Below are positions 21,672 through 30,184 of a stretch of 30,770 nt of DNA, piece by piece. Each line of letters begins with the position of its first letter. Position 1 is the stretch's first letter. The notes beneath the pieces were generated by a model. That model made no database searches. It was not told the origin of the DNA and saw nothing but the letters and a program-made list of their open reading frames with translations. This DNA comes from an uncultured Oscillospiraceae bacterium. Lineage in GTDB: Bacteria; Bacillota_A; Clostridia; Oscillospirales; Oscillospiraceae. Where the stretch lies: positions 1-30,770 of the forward strand of contig CAJUAW010000018.1 in the NCBI GenBank assembly GCA_910584605.1, given 5' to 3'. Both the position numbers and the translations under genes were made by a program.

Positions 21672-22304
21672 TCAGCTCACCCCCATAAGTACCCGTTTGG
21701 CCAGGCGTCCGAAGTGGCGGGCGGTGGTATAGACGGCGTAGCGGGTGGTGGTCTCCACCGGGTAGGAGTCCTCCCCCCAGTCTCCGGCCCGGACAGGGGC
21801 GGGTCCCTCATAGATCACATAGGGGGTCAGGCGGCGCTCCAGCGCCCGGACGGTGGGCCGGTCGGCCTCTGTCACCCCGGCCAGCTCATACCGGGCCAGC
21901 AGCTTCTGGACAAAGGTGACGCAGGTGTAGGCCCGGGAGATGCTGGGCCGGAGATGGACCAGGGAGGCCAGGGCGGCGGGGGTGTTGTAGATGTACTCCT
22001 CCCGCTCGTTCCACAGCCGGTCTAGGCAGTTGTGGAGCCAGGTCAGCTGGAGCTCGGGCACCTCCACCCGGCAGATCTTCACCCGGGCGGCCCCGGCGAA
22101 GGACTGATACCGGAGGATGGACTCCACCACGAAGCCGCCGTACAGGGGGATGGCCCGGTGGATTCGGGCGAAGGAGTACATCTTGCGGATGTCCCGGTTA
22201 AGGGAGAGGGACACGTGGTTGTACTGGTTTCGAGTAGCCTTGCGGATGAGCCGCCCTGTCCCAGTGGGGGTGGCGGAAAAGACGATATAGACGGCGTTGT
22301 CCAA
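21672..22304 (-). CDS. Permuted NlpC/P60-like cysteine hydrolase
   Basis: A 210-residue soluble protein with the order His first, Cys later, as in circularly permuted NlpC/P60 (YiiX/LRAT-like) enzymes. His30 lies in RNQYNHVSLSL and Cys128 in RAYTCVTFVQKLL, with conserved aromatic context. There is no signal peptide. Substrate could be an amide, ester or lipid; unknown. The start is TTG at 22304, seven bases after AAGGAGG, and no ATG is available nearby. It is the third gene of the minus-strand run, directly after two small membrane protein genes. Confidence 0.75.
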   Translation of the reverse strand: MDNAVYIVFSATPTGTGRLIRKATRNQYNHVSLSLNRDIRKMYSFARIHRAIPLYGGFVVESILRYQSFAGAARVKICRVEVPELQLTWLHNCLDRLWNEREEYIYNTPAALASLVHLRPSISRAYTCVTFVQKLLARYELAGVTEADRPTVRALERRLTPYVIYEGPAPVRAGDWGEDSYPVETTTRYAVYTTARHFGRLAKRVLMGVS

Positions 22305-22316
22305 AGAAATCCCTCC

Positions 22317-22604
22317 TTAGTAGCGGGGGCGCTTTTTCCAGATGAACCAGCCCGCTCCGCTGCCAATCAGGCCCAGGACGCAGGGGAACATAACCAGAAT
22401 ACCCAGCAGGGCGTCCCAGTTGTAGTGGCGGTCCAGATACTGCCAGCCCCACAGAAAGCCCGCTCCGAACAGGACCAGCGGGGCCAGCCGGACCGCTTTG
22501 ATAGAACACCGGCAAAGGATCAGCTGGAGTCCGCAGAAGGGGGCGCAGAGGATGGCGAAGGTGATGAGGGTGGAGCACAGCGAGAACACAGCACTAATGA
22601 GCAT
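22317..22604 (-). CDS. Small membrane protein (95 residues)
   Basis: From ATG 22604, MLISAVFSLCSTLITFAIL leads a 95-residue protein with three hydrophobic stretches and a basic tail (FIWKKRPRY). AAGGGGGAT precedes the start, and the gene overlaps the previous one by 11 bases. Rich in Cys and Leu; no family recognised. Confidence 0.65.
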   Translation of the reverse strand: MLISAVFSLCSTLITFAILCAPFCGLQLILCRCSIKAVRLAPLVLFGAGFLWGWQYLDRHYNWDALLGILVMFPCVLGLIGSGAGWFIWKKRPRY

Positions 22605-22983
22605 TGCGGATATCCCCCTTTTGATACAGCCTACACAGCCCGTAAGCCGCCCAGGCCAGCACGCACCCCGCCGCCGGGGCGGCGCACCACCACAAGACAA
22701 GAATCCAGCCCAGAATATGCCACTCAGCGATGCGTAAAAAGGCCAGCCCGACCACGAGCATGGGTAGAAAGGGGAGCAGTTTCCACCACCAGGGCTTGGA
22801 CAGCCGGAACAGAAGCAGTTGAATCAGAAGCATGGGAATCGCATGGAAGTACAGGATTAAAAATTGGAGCAGAGGGGACGCGCTGATCGGAAACTGGGAA
22901 AAGCAGGCTGCGAACATCACAAGGTATGCGGCCAGGGTCAGCACAAACGCAATCAGCAAAATTTGACCAGTACGGTTTTTCAT
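22594..22983 (-). CDS. Small membrane protein (129 residues)
   Basis: From ATG 22983, MKNRTGQILLIAFVLTLAAYLV opens a 129-residue protein with four predicted membrane helices and a C-terminal KGDIRNAH. AGGAGG lies seven bases before the start. It is the first gene behind the promoter at 23046-23074. No family recognised. Trp-rich segments (KPWWWKLLPF, LVLWWC) flank the third and fourth helices. Confidence 0.7.
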   Translation of the reverse strand: MKNRTGQILLIAFVLTLAAYLVMFAACFSQFPISASPLLQFLILYFHAIPMLLIQLLLFRLSKPWWWKLLPFLPMLVVGLAFLRIAEWHILGWILVLWWCAAPAAGCVLAWAAYGLCRLYQKGDIRNAH

Positions 22984-23006
22984 GGGATGACCTCCTCTCA
23001 ATGTAA

Positions 23007-23028
23007 GGGCCGCCGCCCTCGGCGGCCC
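23007..23028 (-). other. Strong GC stem-loop in the leader of the small-membrane-protein operon
   Basis: GGGCCGCC and GGCGGCCC form an 8-bp stem with a 6-base loop between the promoter (23046-23074) and the first start codon. TTACATT follows on the minus strand, too short a T-tract for a good terminator. It could be an attenuator or protect the 5' end, or help stop polA read-through. Confidence 0.55.
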
Positions 23029-23045
23029 GTTTTCAGGTCATCCTC

Positions 23046-23074
23046 AGTATAACAAAGGGAATTTGTCCCTGCAA
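23046..23074 (-). promoter_or_regulatory. Sigma-A promoter of the small-membrane-protein to tsaD operon
   Basis: On the minus strand TTGCAG (23069-23074), 17 bases, TATACT (23046-23051). It lies downstream of polA and drives the seven-gene run ending in tsaD. Confidence 0.7.
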
Positions 23075-23113
23075 GGAGTTTGGGACAGTCGGTCATTTTG
23101 GGCGGATAAATGG

Positions 23114-25810
23114 TCAGTGGGCCTCCGCCCAGGTTTTTCCGGCGTGGGTCTCGGCCAGCAGGGGGATGGACAGAGCGGCTACGCCCTCCATTTCCTCCTC
23201 CACCAGCTTGCAGATGGCGTCCGCCTCCGATTCCGGGCACTCCACAATCAGCTCGTCGTGGACCTGGAGGACCAGCCTGCCCTCCAGTCCCTCCGCCTTG
23301 AGGCGGTCATGGACGCGGATCATGGCCAGCTTGATGATGTCGGCGGCGGTGCCCTGGATGGGGGCGTTGAGGGCTACCCGCTCCCCGAAGGACCGGGTGT
23401 TGAAGTTGGAGGATTTGATTTCGGGGATCCACCGCCGCCGTCCCCACAGGGTGGACACATACCCGGCCTGTTTGGCCTGCTCCACCACGGCGTCCATATA
23501 GGTCCGCACCCCGGCGTAGTGGGCGAAGTAGAGGTCCATATACGCCTTGGCCTCCTGCACGGTGACCCCGATGTCCTGGGACAGGGAGAAGGGGGAAATG
23601 CCGTAGACGATGCCGAAGTTCACCGCCTTGGCGCTCCGGCGCATCTGAGCGGTGACCTCTTCCAGAGGTACGCCGAAGACCTGGGAGGCGGTGATGGTGT
23701 GGATGTCCTCCCCGGACCGGAAGCCGTCGATCATGGCCTGGTCCCCGGCCATGTGGGCCAGCAGGCGAAGCTCGATCTGGGAGTAGTCCGCGTCCACCAG
23801 CACCCGCCCGGCGGGGGCGGCGAACATTTTCCGCAGCTCTGCCCCCAGCTCGGTGCGGACGGGGATGTTTTGCAGATTGGGTTCGGTGGAGCTGAGCCGC
23901 CCAGTGGCGGTGACGGTATTCTGGAAGGAGGTGTGGATGCGTCCGTCCGGACCGATGACCTTGCCTAGACCGTCCGCGTAGGTGGACTTCAGCTTGGTGA
24001 GCTGGCGGTACTCCAGGATGTGTTCGATGATGGGGTGCTCGCCCCGCAGCTTTTCCAGCACGTCGGCGTTGGTGGAGTAGCCGGTTTTGGTCTTTTTCAC
24101 CGGGGGAAGGCCCAGCTTGTCGAATAGGATACCCCCCAGCTGCTGGGTGGAGTTGATGTTAAAGGTGTCCTCCCCGGCCAGGGCGTAGATGGTCTTTTGG
24201 ACCGCATCAATTCGCCCGGACAGCATGGTTCCGAACTCCGCCAGCGCCCCCCGGTCAATGAGGAAGCCCTCGGTCTCCATCTCAGCCAGCACCTGACACA
24301 GGGGGAGGTCCACCGTCTCATACAGCTCCCACATGCCCAGCTCCCGAAGCCGGGCGGTGAAGGTGTCCCGCAGGGCGTCGATGAGGAGGCAGTGGCGCAT
24401 CATGGCCTGGGCGGGAGGCTCCGGATCGGACAGGGGGCCGAAGGCCCCCTCATCCAGGTAGAGGCTGGCCTTGGGAAATTGCTGGCTGTAGCAGGTCAGG
24501 CCCAGCTTTTCCAGCTCATAGCTGCCGTCGGCGGGGGCCAGGAGATAGGCGGCCACCTCGGTGTCAAAGACGAACCCGGCGGGGGAGATGCCCTCGGCCA
24601 GCAGGGCCCGGCACAGATTTTTCAGGCCGTGGACCGCCTTTTTGATGGCGGGGTCGGAGAAAAGGACCCGAATCATTTCATTGTAATGCTCCAGCTTGTC
24701 CGCCCGCAAAAGGCTGGCGTTCCAGGAGTCGTCGTTCAGATGGCACTCCACGCAGACCGCGTCCAGCGAGGGGAGCGCGACAATGTGGACCACCTCCTTG
24801 GTCCGCCACAGCTCCAGCAGGCTCCGGGCGTGCTCCGGGGTGATGTCCGTCTCCAGATAGCAGCCCCCCTCCAGCACGGCGGGGACATCCGATTGGACTG
24901 CCTGCTCCCCCTGGGGGGCGGTGAGGTGGTACCGGTCGATGAGCTTGGCAAACTCCAGGTCCAAAAAGAGCTGATATAGCTTGTCGTTGTCCGGGGCCTG
25001 GCGCAGATTGTCCTCGGGCTGGAAGGCGATGGGAGCGTCGGTGCGGATGGTGGCCAGGTCGTAGGACAGGAAGGCGCTCTCCTTGCCCTCCTCCAGCTTC
25101 TTAATGAGGCCGGGCTTGGCGGGTGTGCCGGGGGCGGAGCAGATGCCAGGCATGTGGTCGTAGAGGCGGGCGATGGTGTGGTAGAGCTGGATCAGGGCCA
25201 TGGCGGTCTTTTCTCCCACCCCCTTCACGCCGGGGTAGTTGTCGGAGGAGTCCCCCATGAGGGCCTTCAGGTCGATGATGTTTTTTGGGGCGAAGCCGTA
25301 CTCCTCCTGGAAGGACTCCGGAGTGACATCCTTGGTTGTGGTGCGGCCCATGCGGGTGGATACCAGCTTGACGGTGGTCTTCCCCGTCACCAGCTGGAGG
25401 GAATCCTTGTCCCCGGTGACGATCACCGTCTCCCACCCGGCCTCCTCGTCCAGCCTGGCGATGGTGCCCAGCAGATCGTCGGCCTCCCAGCCGTCCAGCT
25501 CGTATCTGGGGACGTTCAGGGCAGCCAGCACCTCCTTCAGCAGGGGCATCTGACTGGCCAGCTCCTCGGGCATCCCCTTGCGGTTGGCCTTGTACTGGTC
25601 GTAGGTCTGATGGCGGAAGGTGGGGGCAGACCGGTCGAAGGTGACGCACAGCGCGTCGGGGGAAACCTCGTCCAGCAGCTTGTTGAGGATGTTGAGAAAG
25701 CCGAAAATGGCGTTGGTGGGCTGGCCCTCCCGGGTGGTCAGGCTCTGGCTCACCCCGTAAAAGGCCCGGTTGACGATGGAATTGCCGTCGAGAACCATCA
25801 GTTTTTTCAT
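23114..25810 (-). CDS. polA: DNA polymerase I
   Basis: The 898-residue PolA has an N-terminal 5'-3' exonuclease (MVLDGNSIVNRAFYG; DDLLGTIARLDEEAGW; VTGDKDSLQLV; GDSSDNYPGVKGVGEKTA), a central degenerate 3'-5' exonuclease domain, and a C-terminal polymerase with motif A DADYSQIELR (about 672), motif B RRSAKAVNFGIVYG (about 728) and motif C QVHDELIVE (about 850). The proofreading domain lacks the DxE of exo motif I, where only VALPSLDAVCVE is seen, so proofreading is probably inactive, as in many Firmicutes. It fills gaps and removes RNA primers. The ATG at 25810 has GAGGGAG upstream. Confidence 0.97.
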   Translation of the reverse strand: MKKLMVLDGNSIVNRAFYGVSQSLTTREGQPTNAIFGFLNILNKLLDEVSPDALCVTFDRSAPTFRHQTYDQYKANRKGMPEELASQMPLLKEVLAALNVPRYELDGWEADDLLGTIARLDEEAGWETVIVTGDKDSLQLVTGKTTVKLVSTRMGRTTTKDVTPESFQEEYGFAPKNIIDLKALMGDSSDNYPGVKGVGEKTAMALIQLYHTIARLYDHMPGICSAPGTPAKPGLIKKLEEGKESAFLSYDLATIRTDAPIAFQPEDNLRQAPDNDKLYQLFLDLEFAKLIDRYHLTAPQGEQAVQSDVPAVLEGGCYLETDITPEHARSLLELWRTKEVVHIVALPSLDAVCVECHLNDDSWNASLLRADKLEHYNEMIRVLFSDPAIKKAVHGLKNLCRALLAEGISPAGFVFDTEVAAYLLAPADGSYELEKLGLTCYSQQFPKASLYLDEGAFGPLSDPEPPAQAMMRHCLLIDALRDTFTARLRELGMWELYETVDLPLCQVLAEMETEGFLIDRGALAEFGTMLSGRIDAVQKTIYALAGEDTFNINSTQQLGGILFDKLGLPPVKKTKTGYSTNADVLEKLRGEHPIIEHILEYRQLTKLKSTYADGLGKVIGPDGRIHTSFQNTVTATGRLSSTEPNLQNIPVRTELGAELRKMFAAPAGRVLVDADYSQIELRLLAHMAGDQAMIDGFRSGEDIHTITASQVFGVPLEEVTAQMRRSAKAVNFGIVYGISPFSLSQDIGVTVQEAKAYMDLYFAHYAGVRTYMDAVVEQAKQAGYVSTLWGRRRWIPEIKSSNFNTRSFGERVALNAPIQGTAADIIKLAMIRVHDRLKAEGLEGRLVLQVHDELIVECPESEADAICKLVEEEMEGVAALSIPLLAETHAGKTWAEAH

Positions 25811-25847
25811 GGCGGAAGTCTCCCTCAGTTCAGAATCTTGATGTTAT

Positions 25848-25876
25848 AGTATACCAGCTTTTGCCCCCTGGAGCAA
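25848..25876 (-). promoter_or_regulatory. Probable polA promoter
   Basis: On the minus strand TTGCTC (25871-25876), 17 bases, TATACT (25848-25853), about 38 bases before the polA start. The -35 is half-consensus. Confidence 0.65.
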
Positions 25877-25917
25877 GAAAAACAAAAACTTAACTTTCCT
25901 TCCTGCTCCGCTTGTGA

Positions 25918-25923
25918 TATACT
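25918..25923 (+). promoter_or_regulatory. Extended -10 element before the MBOAT gene
   Basis: TGATATACT (TATACT at 25918-25923) is an extended -10 placed 34 bases before the start codon. No good -35 is visible at 17 bases. It is divergent from the polA promoter. Confidence 0.5.
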
Positions 25924-25957
25924 GGTCCACAACATATTCCAATCTGCGGAGGTTCCT

Positions 25958-27424
25958 ATGCTGTTTAACTCCCTGCCCTTCCTGGTTTTCTTCCCCTGTG
26001 TCTTTGTTCTGTATTACGCTCTGCCCTTCCGCCTCCAAAAGTATATGCTGCTCCTTGCCAGCTACTACTTCTATATGTGCTGGAAGCCGGAGTTTATTGT
26101 GCTGATTTTGTTCTCCACTCTGGTGGATTACTGCTGCGGCCTGGGGATGGCGCGCTGTCCCAAGAGAAAAAAGTGGCTGCTGGCGGTCAGTCTGACCATG
26201 AACCTGGGACTGCTGTTCTTCTTCAAGTACCTGAACTTCTTTGGCGAGACCCTCACCGCCCTGTGCAAGGCGGTTTCCATTCCCTTCTCCGCCCCGGCGC
26301 TGAGCATCATCCTGCCAGTGGGCATCTCCTTCTACACCTTCCAGACGCTGAGCTACACCCTGGACGTCTACAAGGGCAAGCTGGAGCCGGAGCGGGACTT
26401 TGTCACCTTCGCCCTGTTTGTCTCCTTCTTTCCCCAGCTGGTGGCGGGTCCCATCGAGAAGGCGTCCAACCTGCTGCCCCAGTTGAAGAGGGAGCACCCC
26501 TTCGACTATCGCAGCGTCACCTGGGGGGCCAAGCTGATGGCCTGGGGCTTTTTCAAAAAAATGGTGGTGGCCGACCAGCTGGCCGTCCTCATTGTGGACC
26601 CGGTTTACCTGAACCTGGAGAACTACCAGGGCGGGGCGCTGGTGCTGGCTACCTGCGCCTTTGCCTTCCAGATTTACTGCGACTTCGGCGGCTACTCCGA
26701 CATCGCCCGGGGCTGCGCCAAAATGATGGGCGTCGATCTGATGGTCAACTTCAAGTCCCCCTATTTTTTCTCCCACTCCATCAGCAACTACTGGCAGCGC
26801 AACCACATCTCCCTGAGCCAGTGGTTCACCGAGTACGTCTACATCCCCCTGGGGGGCAGCCGGAAGGGGAGGGCGAAGCAGTATCTGTTCACCACCATCA
26901 CCTTCTTCCTCAGCGGCCTGTGGCACGGGGCGGAGTGGTCCTTTGTGATCTGGGGTCTGCTCCAGGCGGTGTACATCAACCTGGAACGGGCTTGTCACCG
27001 GTCCAAGGAGCCGCCCAAGCCGCTGCCCCTCCACCTGCTGGCCATCCTGACCACCTTCGCCCTGTCCTGCTTTTCCCTGATCTTCTTCCGGGCGGCCAAT
27101 ATTGGGGACGCCCTCTATGTGGTCCGGCACGCGCTGTGGGGGATCGGTGATCCGGCGCAGTACTGCAAAAACCTTCTGACCAACCTGACGGGCCTGGAGG
27201 CCATGGGCCTGGGGCTGCGCCAGGGGGCCTTCCTGCTGGGGGCTCTGCTGCTGCTGTTCCTCTTTGATCTGGCCGACGAGAGGACGGACGCCATCGCCAT
27301 GGTGTCCCGCTGGCCGCTGGCCGTCCGGTGGGGGTGCTACCTGGGGCTGGCGCTGATTGTGCTGATTTTTGGCGTCTACGGTCCGGGCTACGACGTCAGG
27401 GCCTTTGCCTACTTCCAGTTCTGA
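25958..27424 (+). CDS. MBOAT-family O-acyltransferase (AlgI/DltB-like)
   Basis: A 488-residue polytopic protein with about eleven helices. Family marks are LPVGISFYTFQTLSY, FFPQLVAGPIEKASNLLPQL, QIYCDFGGYSDIARG, NYWQRNHISLSQWF (His283) and the catalytic LSGLWHGAEW (His323). It should transfer an acyl group, usually acetyl, across the membrane to an extracellular polysaccharide. GGAGG lies before the ATG at 25958. The next gene, 9 bases downstream, encodes a membrane-anchored SGNH-like partner, the pairing seen in AlgI with AlgX/AlgJ. No glycosyltransferases are adjacent, so the polymer is unknown. Confidence 0.93.
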   Translation: MLFNSLPFLVFFPCVFVLYYALPFRLQKYMLLLASYYFYMCWKPEFIVLILFSTLVDYCCGLGMARCPKRKKWLLAVSLTMNLGLLFFFKYLNFFGETLTALCKAVSIPFSAPALSIILPVGISFYTFQTLSYTLDVYKGKLEPERDFVTFALFVSFFPQLVAGPIEKASNLLPQLKREHPFDYRSVTWGAKLMAWGFFKKMVVADQLAVLIVDPVYLNLENYQGGALVLATCAFAFQIYCDFGGYSDIARGCAKMMGVDLMVNFKSPYFFSHSISNYWQRNHISLSQWFTEYVYIPLGGSRKGRAKQYLFTTITFFLSGLWHGAEWSFVIWGLLQAVYINLERACHRSKEPPKPLPLHLLAILTTFALSCFSLIFFRAANIGDALYVVRHALWGIGDPAQYCKNLLTNLTGLEAMGLGLRQGAFLLGALLLLFLFDLADERTDAIAMVSRWPLAVRWGCYLGLALIVLIFGVYGPGYDVRAFAYFQF

Positions 27425-27433
27425 GGTGGAGTC

Positions 27434-28477
27434 ATGAAGGATAAACGGAAATTTTTCTATAAGACGTTGGCCTTTCTGGCGCTGCTGGGGCTGATCTTGT
27501 ACCCTGTCCAGCGGGTGATGGCCCGAAAATCCTTGTCCGGAGCCTGGGACATGACCAACAAGGTGGGGGGCTTCTACAACGAGGAGCCGGACCAGTTTGA
27601 GGTGATGTTCTTCGGCCCCAGCCACGCCTACGCCGCCTTCAGTCCCCTGGTGATCTGGGAGGAGACGGGGGTCAAGAGCTACGTCTTTGCCACCCAGCAG
27701 CAGCCCATCTGGGCCACCTACACCTATATTAAAGAGGCGCTGAAGACCCAGTCGCCCTCCCTGATCGTGCTGGAGTGCCGGATGGCCTTCGGGGATCAGG
27801 CGTATTATATCGAGGGCAACAAGGGCAAGGACATCGGGGTGACCTACTCCTATATGGACGAGCTGCCCCTGTCTTGGAACAAGGTGGAGCTGGCGATGCA
27901 GTCCGCCCCCGACTGGGAAAACCGTTTGGGGACGCTGTTCAACTTTATGATGTACCACAGCCGCTGGAACGAGCTGAACCGGGCGGACTTCACCTTCCGC
28001 CGCTCCCAGGCCCGGGACCCCTACAAGGGCTTTGTCATGCTGGAGCCCCAGGCGGCGCCCCAGCCCCGGCCCGCCATTGAGGGCATCGAGGAGACGGCCC
28101 CTCTGCTGGAAAAGAACCAGTATTGGCTGGAGGCAATCATCCGCCTGTGCCAGACGGAGGGGATCGAGCTTTGGATCGTAAAAAGCCCCTCTAACCTGGA
28201 GGTGGAGGAGAAGCCCTGCCTCAACACCGTGAGGGCCATTGCTGCCAAATACGGCGTTCCCTTCCACGACTTCAATGAGGACTACTGCGCCATCGGCCTG
28301 ACCGAGGACATGTTCTACGATGCCCACCACCTGGACGCCCTGGGTGCGACCCGGTTCAGCCGCTACTTTGCCGACGAGCTGGCGGCGGCCCGGCCCGGCC
28401 TGAGCGCCGATCCGGACGACCCGGTGTGGGCGGCGGATCTGGAGACCTATCATCAGGCGCTGGCGGCCTTTGGGTGA
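27434..28477 (+). CDS. SGNH/AlgJ-like partner of the MBOAT acyltransferase
   Basis: A 347-residue protein with one N-terminal membrane anchor (about 10-28) and an extracytoplasmic domain. VMFFGPSHAYAAFSP (Ser63 in GPSH) fits the nucleophile strand of an SGNH hydrolase-like fold, and YDAHHLDALGATRF carries the DxxH pair (Asp296, His299) near the C-terminus. ELWIVKSPSNLEVEE lies between. The expected role is to receive the acyl group from the MBOAT protein and place it on a cell-surface glycan. It starts 9 bases after the MBOAT stop, with GAGGTGG upstream, and ends 12 bases before a strong terminator. Confidence 0.85.
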   Translation: MKDKRKFFYKTLAFLALLGLILYPVQRVMARKSLSGAWDMTNKVGGFYNEEPDQFEVMFFGPSHAYAAFSPLVIWEETGVKSYVFATQQQPIWATYTYIKEALKTQSPSLIVLECRMAFGDQAYYIEGNKGKDIGVTYSYMDELPLSWNKVELAMQSAPDWENRLGTLFNFMMYHSRWNELNRADFTFRRSQARDPYKGFVMLEPQAAPQPRPAIEGIEETAPLLEKNQYWLEAIIRLCQTEGIELWIVKSPSNLEVEEKPCLNTVRAIAAKYGVPFHDFNEDYCAIGLTEDMFYDAHHLDALGATRFSRYFADELAAARPGLSADPDDPVWAADLETYHQALAAFG

Positions 28478-28489
28478 AAAATTTCTCCA

Positions 28490-28526
28490 AAAACGGCGGG
28501 AAACTGGAAACGTTTCCCGCCGTTTT
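28490..28526. terminator. Bidirectional terminator after the acyltransferase pair
   Basis: AAAACGGCGGGAAAC (28490-28504) pairs perfectly with GTTTCCCGCCGTTTT (28512-28526), a 15-bp stem with a 7-base loop. Confidence 0.9.
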
Positions 28527-28531
28527 GACCA

Positions 28532-28561
28532 TTGACTTCCCATATCCCTGGTGCGTATAAT
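28532..28561 (+). promoter_or_regulatory. Sigma-A promoter of the antiporter gene
   Basis: TTGACT (28532-28537), 18 bases, TATAAT (28556-28561), immediately after the terminator. A GC hairpin (CGCCCG...CGGGCG, about 28569-28588) follows at the 5' end of the transcript. Confidence 0.75.
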
Positions 28562-28610
28562 ACAGGGACGCCCGGACGGACCCGGGCGGTTGTTCTGGAG
28601 GGAAGAAATT

Positions 28611-29792
28611 ATGGAATCCTATACTTATCTGCTGTTATTGGCCATTATCCTGCTGTCCACCAAGATTTTCGGCATCCTCACCGAGCGGGTCCATCTGCCC
28701 CAGGTGGTGGGGGCGCTGCTGGCGGGCATCATCATGGGTCCCAGCGGCTTCGGCGTGCTGGAGAGCACCGACTTTCTGGTGAAGGCGGCAGAGATCGGCG
28801 TTATCATGCTCATGTTCACCGCCGGCATCGACACCGACATGAAGGAGCTGAAGGAGACCGGCATTCAGGCCAGCGTCATCGCGGTGCTGGGGGTGTCGGC
28901 GCCCCTGGTGCTGTGCGGCGGGCTGTACTTCTTTTTCTTCTGCGGCGGCGAGCTGACCGCCTATAATCTGCTGAAATCCGCCTTTATGGGTTCGGTGTTC
29001 TCCGCTACCTCGGTGTCCATCACGGTGGAGACGCTGAACGAGATGGGCAAGCTGAAGACCAAAACAGGGACCACTCTCCTCAGTGCCGCTCTGATTGACG
29101 ATATCATCGGCATCGTGGTGCTGTCCGTCCTCAGCGCCTTCAGCTCCGGGGATTCCGACCCGGTGCAGGTGATGGTCCACATCGCGCTCTTCTTCGCCTT
29201 TGTGCTGGTGGTGGGGCTGGTGGTCCGCCGCATCTTTACGGTCGTGGCGGAGGAGCACTGGCACAGCCGTCGGGTGGCGGTGTGGTCGCTGGCCTTCTGC
29301 CTGCTGATGACCTACTGCTCCGAGGAGTGGTTCGGGGTGGCGGACATCACAGGGGCCTACTTCGCCGGCCTGATCCTGTGCAACGTGACCAAAGCCCGGA
29401 AGTTTGTGGCCAAAAAGTTTACCGTCACCTCCTACATGGTATTTACCCCGGTGTTTTTTGCCAGCGTTGGCATGAAGACTAACCTGCGGGATATGAACTC
29501 CAGCATTTTGGTCTTTGCCCTGCTGCTGGTGCTGGCCGCGGTGCTGTCCAAGATCATGGGCTGCGGCCTGGGCGGACTGGCCTGCCGCATGAGCCGCCAC
29601 CAGTCGCTGGTAGTGGGCATCGGCATGGTGGCCCGCAGCGAGGTGGCCCTGATGGTGGCCCAGCGGGGGATCAACGCCGGGATGATTGATCCGGCCATCC
29701 TGCCCGCTATCGTCCTGGCGGTCATCTGTTCGGCTCTGCTCACACCGGTGCTGCTGAAAATGGCCATTACCAGAGGCCCGGAGCTGGTCTGA
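28611..29792 (+). CDS. CPA2-family cation:proton antiporter
   Basis: The 393-residue protein has about twelve membrane helices and the CPA2 hallmark Asp-Asp pair (Asp163/164 in ALIDDIIGIVVLS), with an unwound helix region near FSATSVSITVETL and a conserved GIGMVARSEVALMVAQ late in the chain. It exchanges Na+ or K+ for H+. No TrkA-N or other C-terminal regulatory domain is present. I use ATG 28611 after GGAGGGAAG because the promoter at 28532-28561 rules out the longer frame. It is monocistronic, bounded by terminators on both sides. Confidence 0.93.
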   Translation: MESYTYLLLLAIILLSTKIFGILTERVHLPQVVGALLAGIIMGPSGFGVLESTDFLVKAAEIGVIMLMFTAGIDTDMKELKETGIQASVIAVLGVSAPLVLCGGLYFFFFCGGELTAYNLLKSAFMGSVFSATSVSITVETLNEMGKLKTKTGTTLLSAALIDDIIGIVVLSVLSAFSSGDSDPVQVMVHIALFFAFVLVVGLVVRRIFTVVAEEHWHSRRVAVWSLAFCLLMTYCSEEWFGVADITGAYFAGLILCNVTKARKFVAKKFTVTSYMVFTPVFFASVGMKTNLRDMNSSILVFALLLVLAAVLSKIMGCGLGGLACRMSRHQSLVVGIGMVARSEVALMVAQRGINAGMIDPAILPAIVLAVICSALLTPVLLKMAITRGPELV

Positions 29793-29796
29793 CACA

Positions 29797-29834
29797 AAAA
29801 ACTCCCATCCGCTGTCCGGCGGATGGGAGTTTTT
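29797..29834. terminator. Bidirectional terminator
   Basis: CTCCCATCCGC (29802-29812) pairs with GCGGATGGGAG (29819-29829), with A and T tracts on either side. It serves the antiporter gene and the small minus-strand gene that ends at 29834. Confidence 0.92.
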
Positions 29835-30094
29835 CAGCTTTGCCCCGCTGCCTGCTGCTCCAGCCAGGCGGCGGTCTGTGCCAGCCCCTCCTCGGAGAGG
29901 GGGAAGGCGGCTGTGGCGGTGATCTCGCTCAGCGTCATAGTCAGCGGCCCCTTCCAGACCTGGACGGTGAGCAGTTTTTCCTCCGCACCCTCGGGGGTCT
30001 CAGGCTGGATGAAAAAGCGGGTGCTGTCCAGACTGCCAAACCAGCTGTTGCCGTTCTCCCAAAAGAGGAGGGTGGGGATCTCGATGTGATTCAA
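29834..30094 (-). CDS. Small hypothetical protein (86 residues), probable TTG start
   Basis: The protein MNHIEIPTLLFWENGNSWFG is read from TTG at 30094, 10 bases after AGGAGG. The promoter at 30119-30147 places transcription start near 30112, so the longer frame from 30157 cannot be used. The 86-residue product is soluble, with mixed strand and helix and a C-terminal SEEGLAQTAAWLEQQAAG helix. No family recognised; it may be a small sensor-like or phage-derived domain, but nothing in the sequence shows it. Confidence 0.65.
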   Translation of the reverse strand: MNHIEIPTLLFWENGNSWFGSLDSTRFFIQPETPEGAEEKLLTVQVWKGPLTMTLSEITATAAFPLSEEGLAQTAAWLEQQAAGQS

Positions 30095-30118
30095 AGGGCA
30101 TGCGCCTCCTTTTGCTAT

Positions 30119-30147
30119 AGTATGCCAGAAAAAAACGGTTCTGTAAA
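30119..30147 (-). promoter_or_regulatory. Promoter of the 86-residue gene
   Basis: On the minus strand TTTACA (30142-30147), 17 bases, CATACT (30119-30124). Confidence 0.6.
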
Positions 30148-30155
30148 GAGTCCGC

Positions 30156-30181
30156 ACCGATGGCGGCGGCCCTCATAGAAT
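30156..30181 (+). promoter_or_regulatory. Possible sporulation (sigma-E/K type) promoter of the collagen-like gene
   Basis: CATAGAAT (30174-30181) matches the -10 of mother-cell sporulation sigma factors (CATA...T). An AC (30156-30157) lies 16 bases upstream, as in sigma-K promoters. No sigma-A promoter is visible. The call is tentative because these motifs are short. Confidence 0.4.
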
Positions 30182-30184
30182 GGT

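Noticed and set aside
25844..28543. An 899-residue open frame on the minus strand opposite the MBOAT and SGNH-like genes
   Set aside because: Its product is a low-complexity Gln/Gly/His/Arg/Val-rich chain typical of the antisense of GC-rich genes. The plus strand has two clear families with promoter and ribosome binding sites.
29834..30157. Longer reading of the 86-residue gene from ATG 30157
   Set aside because: The likely promoter (30119-30147) lies inside that extension; TTG 30094 follows AGGAGG.
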